In this document: piece by piece, positions 36,294-42,981 of the stretch | How positions within the stretch are numbered: position 1 is the stretch's first letter | How the letters are laid out: every line of letters begins with the position of its first letter | Origin: Prolixibacteraceae bacterium | GTDB taxonomy: Bacteria; Bacteroidota; Bacteroidia; Bacteroidales; Prolixibacteraceae | Length of the DNA: 64,000 bases | Direction of reading: 5' to 3' | Assembly (NCBI GenBank): GCA_028683385.1 | Contig: JAQUIJ010000011.1 | Location: 1-64,000, forward strand | The notes under the pieces: generated by a model | Told to the model about the DNA's origin: nothing | Database searches by the model: none | What the model saw: only the letters and a program-made list of their open reading frames with translations | Program-made: the position numbers and the translations under genes

Positions 36294-36323
36294 TTGGAAA
36301 TTACATTCCTATATGTAACTTTG
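36294..36323 (+). promoter_or_regulatory. Promoter of the ribosomal protein L31 gene
   Basis: TTG at 36294-36296, exactly 19 nt, TAACTTTG at 36316-36323: a full consensus match. Transcription from about 36330 leaves a leader of about 120 nt. Confidence 0.7.
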
Positions 36324-36370
36324 CAAGCCGTTAAAAAACAAAAGTAAAGAGATTAAAAAATGAAATGAGC

Positions 36371-36425
36371 ATGATCAGATGGACTTGATTAAAATTCAGA
36401 AATCCATCATGCGAATTCCATCTGA
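36371..36425 (+). promoter_or_regulatory. Structured leader of rpmE2 with two alternative pairings
   Basis: TCAGATGGA (36375-36383) pairs perfectly with TCCATCTGA (36417-36425). The inner GATGGA (36378-36383) can instead pair with TCCATC (36403-36408), extended by ATGAT/ATCAT. The two pairings exclude each other. The second arm ends 26 nt before the start codon, so it could act on translation initiation. Confidence 0.45.
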
Positions 36426-36450
36426 CAATTAAAAAATAAAATATTCACAG

Positions 36451-36714
36451 ATGAAAAAAGGGATACATCCAGAAAATTATCGTACTGTTGCATTCAAAGA
36501 TATGTCAAACGGTCATGTTTATATAACCAAATCAACTGTTAACACAAAGGAAACAGAGTTGGTTGACGGAGTTGAGTACCCGGTGATTAAACTTGAGATT
36601 TCAAGTTCATCTCACCCATTCTACACTGGAAAAATGAAATTGGTTGACACTGCAGGTCGTGTTGATAAATTCAATAACAGATTTAAAAAGACTCAGGAAA
36701 TCAAAAATAAATAA
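36451..36714 (+). CDS. rpmE2: 50S ribosomal protein L31, type B
   Basis: 87 residues. The type B form is recognised by MKKGIHPENYRTVAFKDMSN at the start, SSSHPFYTGKMKLVDTAGRV in the middle and DKFNNRFKK near the end. It lacks the four zinc-binding cysteines of type A L31, so it is zinc-independent. In organisms with both forms the zinc-free one is induced in zinc limitation; here only one copy is visible. It has its own promoter, a long structured leader and a terminator, so it is a single-gene transcript. Confidence 0.95.
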   Translation: MKKGIHPENYRTVAFKDMSNGHVYITKSTVNTKETELVDGVEYPVIKLEISSSSHPFYTGKMKLVDTAGRVDKFNNRFKKTQEIKNK

Positions 36715-36735
36715 TTTTTGGTTTGATAAAATACT

Positions 36736-36766
36736 AAAAGCTTCGCATTGGCGAGGCTTTTTTTGT
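36736..36766 (+). terminator. Terminator after rpmE2
   Basis: AAAGCTTCGC (36737-36746) pairs with GCGAGGCTTT (36751-36760, one G-U pair) around ATTG, followed by T7. Confidence 0.85.
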
Positions 36767-36882
36767 TTTTATACTACGCGATTCTTAGTGCCTGCATTGT
36801 CGGAGGTTTTCTGAACTGACAAAAGGAATCTGTAAATACCCATATTTCTGGTTCTTCTCATTAATTTCATGGCATTTCTGGT

Positions 36883-36899
36883 TTGGCATGGCTATTGCA
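36883..36899 (+). promoter_or_regulatory. Sigma-54-like -24/-12 promoter upstream of lon
   Basis: TTGGCATGGCTATTGCA matches TTGGCAC-N5-TTGCW with one change; GG and GC are separated by exactly 10 nt, as sigma-54 requires. Predicted start of transcription near 36911, about 80 nt before lon. Chance matches occur, so confidence is limited. Confidence 0.4.
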
Positions 36900-36989
36900 A
36901 AATTCAGCACATCTCTTTCTGATTGGTTATTGTCGGTCAGGATGTCAGATGTAAATGTTGAATATCTTATAGACAGAAAATTATAAACT

Positions 36990-39422
36990 ATGCAAAATAT
37001 ACTTATTTCCAGTTTGATGGATGATGAAAATGAGTTTATTCCGATCTTAAGCGATGGGGATGATTCTGAATTAACCAATCTCGATGTTCCTGACATTTTG
37101 CCAATTTTGCCTTTGCGCAATACGGTAATGTTTCCGGGAGTTGTAATGCCAATTACGGTAGGAAGACAAAAATCGCTTCAGTTGGTACAGGAAGTGTACC
37201 GTGGGAATCGATTGCTTGGAACCGTTGCTCAGAAAGATGGGAGCATTGACGATCCAAGCCAGAATGATTTATACCAAACTGGAACCATCGCCCAGATTCT
37301 CAAAATCCTGGAAATGCCTGATGGTTCAACTTCGGTCATTATTCAGGGCAAAAAACGATTTGAGGTTGTCGATTATACTCAGGAGTTTCCCTATTTCAAA
37401 GCACGGGTAACTGCGATTGACGATATTCAGCCAAAGGATGATTCTGTAGAATTTTCAGCAATTATTGGCTCGTTAAAAGACTTGTCGATTAAAATTGCGC
37501 AATTCTCCATGCATATTTCTCCTGAAGCTTCCTTTGCAGTTAAGAATATTGAAAACTCTACATTCCTGATCAATTTTGTTTGTTCGAACACCGATTTGAA
37601 GGTGGAAGAAAAGCAGGTTCTTTTGGGTATTAGTGACATAAAAGAACGAGGTATTCAGGCAATTAGCTACCTGGTTCGTGAAGTTCAGATGGCTGAACTG
37701 AAACGTGATATTCAGACCAAAGTAAAAGCAGAACTCGATCAGCAACAGCGTGAATATTTGCTTAATCAGCAAATGAAAACTATTCAGGATGAATTGGGTG
37801 GTAATCCTGCCGAACAGGAAATTCAGGATTTTAAAGAGCGGGCAAAAGAGAAAAAATGGTCGGAAGATGCGGCAAAGCACTTTGAGAAAGAAGTACATAA
37901 ACTTTCACGATTAAACCCGGCAGCCGGTGAGTATTCGGTTCAGTTTGCTTATTGCCAGACATTGCTCGATCTTCCGTGGAATGAATATACCGAAGATATA
38001 TTTGATTTGAAGCGAGCCGCCAAAGTGCTTGATGAAGACCATTATGGTTTGGAGAAAGTGAAAGAGCGCATCATGGAGCATCTGGCTGTTTTGAAGCTAA
38101 AGAATGACATGAAATCGCCAATTCTTTGTTTATATGGCCCTCCTGGAGTTGGAAAAACTTCGCTCGGACGGTCGATTGCAAAAGCTTTGGGTCGGAATTA
38201 CATCCGGATGAGTTTAGGCGGTTTGCACGATGAGGCTGAAATTCGTGGTCACCGAAAAACCTATATTGGCGCAATGCCGGGACGAATTTTGCAGAATATT
38301 AAAAAGGCAAAATCATCCAATCCTGTATTCATCCTCGATGAATTGGATAAAGTTTCACAAGACTTTCATGGCGATCCAGCTTCGGCATTGCTCGAAGTAT
38401 TGGATCCTGAGCAGAACTTTGAGTTTCACGACAATTATGTGGAGTTGGAGTATGATCTGTCGAAAGTGATGTTTATTGCAACCGCAAATACGTTGAATAC
38501 AATTGCACCCGCATTGCGCGACAGGCTTGAACTGATTGAGGTGAGTGGATATTTGGTTGAAGAAAAAATAGAGATAGCCAAACGGCACTTGATTCCTAAA
38601 CAATTTGAAAACCATGGGGTAGAAGCGAAGAGTGTCAATTTCTCGAAAGAAATTATTCAGCATATTATTGAAAATTACACTCGTGAATCAGGAGTCCGCG
38701 AATTGGATAAAAAAATTGCCCGGGTTGCCCGTCGCATCGCTAAAAAGATTGCTTTTGAGGAAGCATACAACATCAATCTGACGAAGGAAGACATTCGGGA
38801 ATATTTGGGTGTTGTGCAATACACGAAAGAAATCTATCAGGGAAACAGTTTTGCCGGAGTTGTTACAGGTTTGGCCTGGACAGCCGTTGGCGGTGAAATT
38901 CTCTATGTCGAAACCAGTTTAAGTAAGGGGAAAGGCTCACTTACTTTAACCGGAAATTTGGGTGATGTGATGAAAGAATCAGCCATGTTGGCGCTCGAAT
39001 ACCTTCGTTCTCATGCCGAGCAAATGGGAATTAATCCGGAAGTGTTTGATCATTATAATGTTCACGTCCATGTGCCTGAAGGGGCAATACCAAAAGATGG
39101 CCCATCGGCTGGGATAACCATGGTAACTTCAATCGCTTCAGCATTTACGCAACGCAAAGTTCGCAAGAATCTGGCGATGACTGGCGAAATCACGCTTCGA
39201 GGGAAAGTGTTGCCTGTTGGTGGGATTAAAGAGAAAATTCTGGCAGCTAAACGGGCCGGAATTAAGGAGATAATTTTATCCGAAGCAAACCGTAAAGATT
39301 TGGAAGAAATAAAAGAAGTGTACATCAAAGGACTTAAATTTCACCATGTGGATACTATACAAGAAGTTGTTGAAATTGCCTTGTTGGATTCGAAGGTTGA
39401 TAATCCTTTAAAAATTGTATAA
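36990..39422 (+). CDS. lon: Lon ATP-dependent protease
   Basis: 810 residues, full length for LonA. The N-terminal substrate domain begins around [20 protein letters not shown] (about 37-56). Walker A GPPGVGKT is at 383-390, Walker [10 protein letters not shown] near 452, and the C-terminal protease domain has the catalytic Ser706 in [11 protein letters not shown] and the partner lysine in [14 protein letters not shown]. An internal ATG nine codons in (MDDENEF) is an alternative start; the acidic N-terminal extension is common in Bacteroidota Lon. It degrades damaged and regulatory proteins. A sigma-54-like site lies upstream and a bidirectional terminator downstream. Confidence 0.97.
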   Translation: MQNILISSLMDDENEFIPILSDGDDSELTNLDVPDILPILPLRNTVMFPGVVMPITVGRQKSLQLVQEVYRGNRLLGTVAQKDGSIDDPSQNDLYQTGTIAQILKILEMPDGSTSVIIQGKKRFEVVDYTQEFPYFKARVTAIDDIQPKDDSVEFSAIIGSLKDLSIKIAQFSMHISPEASFAVKNIENSTFLINFVCSNTDLKVEEKQVLLGISDIKERGIQAISYLVREVQMAELKRDIQTKVKAELDQQQREYLLNQQMKTIQDELGGNPAEQEIQDFKERAKEKKWSEDAAKHFEKEVHKLSRLNPAAGEYSVQFAYCQTLLDLPWNEYTEDIFDLKRAAKVLDEDHYGLEKVKERIMEHLAVLKLKNDMKSPILCLYGPPGVGKTSLGRSIAKALGRNYIRMSLGGLHDEAEIRGHRKTYIGAMPGRILQNIKKAKSSNPVFILDELDKVSQDFHGDPASALLEVLDPEQNFEFHDNYVELEYDLSKVMFIATANTLNTIAPALRDRLELIEVSGYLVEEKIEIAKRHLIPKQFENHGVEAKSVNFSKEIIQHIIENYTRESGVRELDKKIARVARRIAKKIAFEEAYNINLTKEDIREYLGVVQYTKEIYQGNSFAGVVTGLAWTAVGGEILYVETSLSKGKGSLTLTGNLGDVMKESAMLALEYLRSHAEQMGINPEVFDHYNVHVHVPEGAIPKDGPSAGITMVTSIASAFTQRKVRKNLAMTGEITLRGKVLPVGGIKEKILAAKRAGIKEIILSEANRKDLEEIKEVYIKGLKFHHVDTIQEVVEIALLDSKVDNPLKIV

Positions 39423-39444
39423 ACAAAATAGAATCAGATACTCT

Positions 39445-39485
39445 AAAAGCAGCGGGAAGCATCAGGTTTTCCGCTGCTTTTATTT
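39445..39485. terminator. Bidirectional terminator between lon and a LytTR gene
   Basis: AAAAGCAGCGG (39445-39455) pairs with CCGCTGCTTTT (39471-39481), followed by ATTTTT; the A-run on the other side serves the convergent LytTR gene. Confidence 0.85.
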
Positions 39486-40256
39486 TTAATCCTGATTAAA
39501 TGAAAATTTTATCATTTTCTCAAAATGAATCATTCTATCCTTGGAAACGGGTTCTTCCAAAATGGTTTGGTTATAGCTAATAATGAACTTAAAGCTTTTC
39601 TTTTCAACACGTTGAAGGTAATTCAAGTTGATGCATGCCGAACGGCTAGCCTGGAAAAGTGACGGAGAGTTGAGCATTTTCGTTACTTTTAAAAGATTTC
39701 GGGTTACAGTCTCTATCGTTCCGTCATTCAAATGAACATCACAATTGTTTAAATTTGACCTCAGTAAAACAATATTCTTGATGTCGAGAAAAAGCAATCC
39801 TTTGGTTGTTGGAAGCTTTATTTTGGGAGTGCTTGCCTGCGAATTAATAAATACATCTAATTTTTTTTCGTGCCGTTTTTTCTCAGCCTTTGCTTTGTAT
39901 TTTTCTATTACCATTGCCAGATCTGTGATGCAAAACGGCTTTGTCAGGAAATCAAGTGGTTTAATATCGAGTGCATCGTAGGCATAATGTTGATGGGCTG
40001 TTGTGAAAACAATCTCAGAGTAAAAATTATCTGTTTGAATTTTATCCGCCACTATCAGTCCATTCATATCGGGCATGTCGATGTCAAGAAAAACCAATTC
40101 AGGTAAAGTTTTTTTTACCAATTCTAATCCTTTTCCTGCCACAGTTTCTTTTCCTATGATCTCAATAAACGGAAACCGCCGAAGATACATTTCAAGTAAG
40201 TTGATTGCATTTGGTTCGTCATCAATGATAATTGCTGAAATGGTTGCTTGATCCAT
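39486..40256 (-). CDS. LytTR-family response regulator, second of a pair
   Basis: 256 residues from the ATG at 40256 (MDQATISAIIIDDEPNA); a TTG seven codons upstream overlaps the previous gene and is less likely. The receiver domain (1-115) is canonical: IIDDEPNA for the acidic pocket, phospho-acceptor in LVFLDIDMPDMNG, the Thr of FTTAHQ and the Lys of LTKPF. The LytTR DNA-binding domain covers about 155-255 (IVLLRSNLNNCDVHLNDGTI ... LFQASRSACINLNYLQRVEK). No histidine kinase is near. It begins 7 nt after the stop of its partner, so the two are co-expressed. Confidence 0.92.
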   Translation of the reverse strand: MDQATISAIIIDDEPNAINLLEMYLRRFPFIEIIGKETVAGKGLELVKKTLPELVFLDIDMPDMNGLIVADKIQTDNFYSEIVFTTAHQHYAYDALDIKPLDFLTKPFCITDLAMVIEKYKAKAEKKRHEKKLDVFINSQASTPKIKLPTTKGLLFLDIKNIVLLRSNLNNCDVHLNDGTIETVTRNLLKVTKMLNSPSLFQASRSACINLNYLQRVEKKSFKFIISYNQTILEEPVSKDRMIHFEKMIKFSFNQD

Positions 40257-40263
40257 AGAAACG

Positions 40264-41028
40264 TTATTCAGTGTCAAATTTGCTTAAATTTCGGATGTGA
40301 GTTCTACCACCTTTAATTTCGTATTCTTTCCCATCAGCCGATAAAACAATCATATTGTTTGAACGGTATATTCTACGAATATAACGTTGGTTAATCAAAT
40401 GAGATCGGCTAACTCGTAAAAAATTGAATTGGCTTAACATTTCTTCAAACTTCAACAGGAACTGATTGCTTAATTCAAACCGATCTCTGGTTAAATAAAG
40501 TTCAGTATAGAAACCATCGGCTTTGCAATAAATTAGTTCATCCGGATTTAACATCAGATACCCTTTTGTTGTTTGCAGTCTGAGCCTGGTTTCTTCCGGA
40601 GTTCCATCTATCAGTTGGGTTACACGTGCTCGTGTGTTGGTTTGTTTATTCTCATGAACTGTATCTATAATTTTCAAAAGCTCAGTGTTTTCGATGGGCT
40701 TGAGTAAATATTTAAATATTCCGTTTTGTATTGCAAACGCAGCATATTCTTTGGTTTTCGATACCAGGACAAGAGTCGTTTCGGAAAGTTTTGTTTGAAC
40801 AAATTCAATCAGCTCTTTTTCTGCTTTTCCTTTTGAAGGATAATCGAAAAGTATGATGTCAGGATTGCTGTTTATTATCTTGAGTATTGCCTGATCTGTA
40901 TTTTCGGCAGTTTTAATTTCAGAAACCATTGGATTTGCTTGAAGTAACTCTATGGTATGATCCATCGATTCCTGCTCACTATCAATAATTAAGATGCATA
41001 TTTTTGTGCTATTCATTACGCCAATCAT
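40264..41028 (-). CDS. LytTR-family response regulator with degenerate receiver
   Basis: 254 residues (or 250 from the ATG at 41016). The receiver is divergent: the acidic pair is reduced to IIDSEQES, and the acceptor strand reads IILFDYPSKGKAE, without the usual DxxMPxxxG; the C-terminal Lys of LLKPIE is kept. It may be phosphorylated poorly or not at all. The LytTR domain at about 145-250 is complete (LIYCKADGFYTELYLTRDR, FLRVSRSHLINQRYI). It is the upstream gene of the pair and possibly acts as a heterodimer partner of the canonical regulator; that is inference. Confidence 0.88.
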   Translation of the reverse strand: MIGVMNSTKICILIIDSEQESMDHTIELLQANPMVSEIKTAENTDQAILKIINSNPDIILFDYPSKGKAEKELIEFVQTKLSETTLVLVSKTKEYAAFAIQNGIFKYLLKPIENTELLKIIDTVHENKQTNTRARVTQLIDGTPEETRLRLQTTKGYLMLNPDELIYCKADGFYTELYLTRDRFELSNQFLLKFEEMLSQFNFLRVSRSHLINQRYIRRIYRSNNMIVLSADGKEYEIKGGRTHIRNLSKFDTE

Positions 41029-41508
41029 TATTTATTGAATTGCAATAAAGATAATATTATCTGATATTTGTTAGGAAGAAAAATAGAAAAATTATGATAT
41101 AATTCAAAACATCAAAAAAAGCATTGAATGCTAAGTTTGATTTGTTAAATAAACTCTGACCGGAGAATATATTTGTCCCTGCTCCAGAACTATTATTTGT
41201 ACTTAATCCATTACCTCATCTAGTCGCATTACAACCTGCCTTTATAAAAAAACATTATTGTATTTATCGAATGAAAAATGAATAGGTATTGATTTTGTCT
41301 AATTGCTGATGAAATACTGATTTAAAAATTGGCTTAGTTGTCAACGAATTAGTCATATTTCACCTTATTCTTCATTTGTTTCTTCTTGATTTAGGTTACT
41401 GTTTCTTATTTTTTTATATTTAAAGGGGAAACCATAACGTAATTTGATTGTTTATCATGAAGATTTGAAAAATGGTTCCATTATATATTAAATACTAATC
41501 CTATTTGA
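41029..41508. other. Divergent regulatory interval between LytTR pair and act operon
   Basis: AT-rich, no gene recognised. It must hold promoters for both directions; one candidate for the act direction lies at 41142-41175. Confidence 0.5.
41142..41175 (+). promoter_or_regulatory. Candidate promoter of the act operon
   Basis: TTG at 41142-41144, 23 nt, TATATTTG at 41168-41175 (exact -7 match, long spacer). It would give a leader of about 325 nt before actA, so a second promoter closer in is possible. Confidence 0.4.
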
Positions 41509-42678
41509 ATGAGAAAAGTTGTACTTCTCCGGCATGTCCCGTTAAATTTGAAGGCATTTATTTCCCTGTTGTTTTTATCCATCTTTTTATTTTCCGGAAG
41601 TCTGGTTAACGCACAATCTTCTGACGAAGAAGAAGATTCTGCTACCGAAATTCATTCCCACAATGACATTCAGCGGGGAGAGCGTTTTTTTAAGGGCTTA
41701 TTGCCTAAAGATCGCAAATTTGAATCCTGTGAGTCTTGCCACATCCTGTCGAAATCGGATACGATGAACTGGAATCCATCGGCAATGGATATTGCTACAA
41801 AGTATGCCGGGAAAGACTTTGCCGATTTCCAGAGTGCAGTAATGCAACCCAACGGAACCAAAATGGAGGCTTCTCATAAGGATTTTAAAATTGAAGATGA
41901 AGATCTGAAGAAAGTAAAATTATATCTGGATGAGTTGGCTAAAACCGGGCCACCCGCTGCCGGACCAACCGTCAACCAGTTGATGCTTTTCATTTTGTTG
42001 GGACTGTTATTGACATTTGCTCTGCTCGATTTAATTTTCTTTCATAAAATCAAATACCGCATTGTCAATGTTGTCATCTTGCTTGTGGCTTTAGGATTAC
42101 AGGCAAAAATGATTTCCGAAGCGGCTATCGGTCTTGGACGTTCTCAAAATTATGCTCCCGATCAACCCATTAAATTTTCGCATAAAGTACACGCCGGAGC
42201 TAATAAAATCGATTGCAAATATTGCCATTCAACTGCCGAATACAGTAAATCGGCCGGAATTCCAGCCATGGAGTTATGTATGAACTGCCATGTGCTGGTT
42301 CGGGAAGGAGCTCGCTCCGGAAAATTCGAAATTGCCAAAGTGGTTGAGGCTAATGAAACTAAGAAACCAGTTACCTGGGTTCGTTTGCATAGTTTGCCTG
42401 ATCATGTGTTTTTTAGTCATGCACAACATGTTAGTGTTGCTAAAGTTGATTGTAAACAATGTCATGGTGATGTTGCTAACATGGACATTATGAAGCAAAC
42501 AAGCGATTTATCGATGGGATGGTGTATCAATTGTCACCGCCAAACTAAAGTAAATTTCAAGGACAATCATTATTACGATAATTACATGAAGCTGCACGAT
42601 GAAATAAAGGCTGGAAAGATTGATACCGTTCGTGCTGTGAATATTGGATCCAATGATTGTATGCGCTGCCATTATTAA
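41509..42678 (+). CDS. actA: Alternative complex III subunit A, multiheme cytochrome c
   Basis: 389 residues. ActA is the heme c electron-transfer subunit of alternative complex III, which oxidises membrane quinol in place of the bc1 complex. Six CxxCH heme motifs are visible: at 74-78, 236-240, 257-261, 315-319, 339-343 and 384-388. The last five form the pentaheme domain known from the family. The first, in a separate N-terminal domain behind a signal peptide (SLLFLSIFLFSGSLVNA), is extra and looks like a small monoheme cytochrome. Two transmembrane helices lie at about 157-176 and 184-202 between the two domains. It is the first act gene; a 303-nt spacer with repeats separates it from actB. 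Confidence 0.92.
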   Translation: MRKVVLLRHVPLNLKAFISLLFLSIFLFSGSLVNAQSSDEEEDSATEIHSHNDIQRGERFFKGLLPKDRKFESCESCHILSKSDTMNWNPSAMDIATKYAGKDFADFQSAVMQPNGTKMEASHKDFKIEDEDLKKVKLYLDELAKTGPPAAGPTVNQLMLFILLGLLLTFALLDLIFFHKIKYRIVNVVILLVALGLQAKMISEAAIGLGRSQNYAPDQPIKFSHKVHAGANKIDCKYCHSTAEYSKSAGIPAMELCMNCHVLVREGARSGKFEIAKVVEANETKKPVTWVRLHSLPDHVFFSHAQHVSVAKVDCKQCHGDVANMDIMKQTSDLSMGWCINCHRQTKVNFKDNHYYDNYMKLHDEIKAGKIDTVRAVNIGSNDCMRCHY

Positions 42679-42708
42679 GAAGTTGCGGGTTTCGAGTTAC
42701 GGGTTTCT

Positions 42709-42770
42709 CACCCTGAAAGGGTGTAATATAAATAGCCCGGGGTAAAGTGACGAAGGAACGAAACCCCGGG
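42709..42770. repeat. Dispersed two-hairpin repeat, copy 2
   Basis: CACCCTGAAAGGGTG (42709-42723) is followed by CCCGGGGT (42736-42743) pairing with ACCCCGGG (42763-42770). The first hairpin shares its CCCTGAAAGGG core with 2644-2660. Confidence 0.65.
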
Positions 42771-42806
42771 ACAAGGAAGAACCCAGAATGCCGTCCGCGT
42801 GATATT

Positions 42807-42820
42807 TTGATCAAAGTCAA
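42807..42820. promoter_or_regulatory. FNR/CRP-family-like operator upstream of actB
   Basis: TTGATCAAAGTCAA fits TTGAT-N4-ATCAA at 9 of 10 fixed positions. It sits in the loop of a perfect 7-bp inverted repeat, CCGTCCG (42791-42797) and CGGACGG (42831-42837). Confidence 0.45.
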
Positions 42821-42981
42821 TGTTTTATTTCGGACGGAAATAAGGAATTCAAATTCGGGATTTGTAGTGTAGAAGAAAATAAGAAACAAGGAACAAGAAA
42901 TGAGTAAAAGGCAATTGTTGCACTTTCTTTTTTCCTCCTTACTCAAGTATATTGAATTTAAATTTTGAAAATAGATAGTCG

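Larger units (their letters stand above)
42679..42981. other. Repeat-bearing spacer inside the act operon
   Basis: No gene seen. It holds, in order, a low-complexity phrase (GGGTTTCGAGTTACGGGTTTC), a dispersed two-hairpin repeat at 42709-42770 and an FNR-like box at 42807-42820. Antisense open frames across it are not convincing. Confidence 0.5.

Noticed and set aside
41444-41458. FNR-like palindrome TTGATTGTTTATCAT upstream of actA
   Set aside because: The half-sites are five bases apart rather than four, and the right half is imperfect; kept out of the features.
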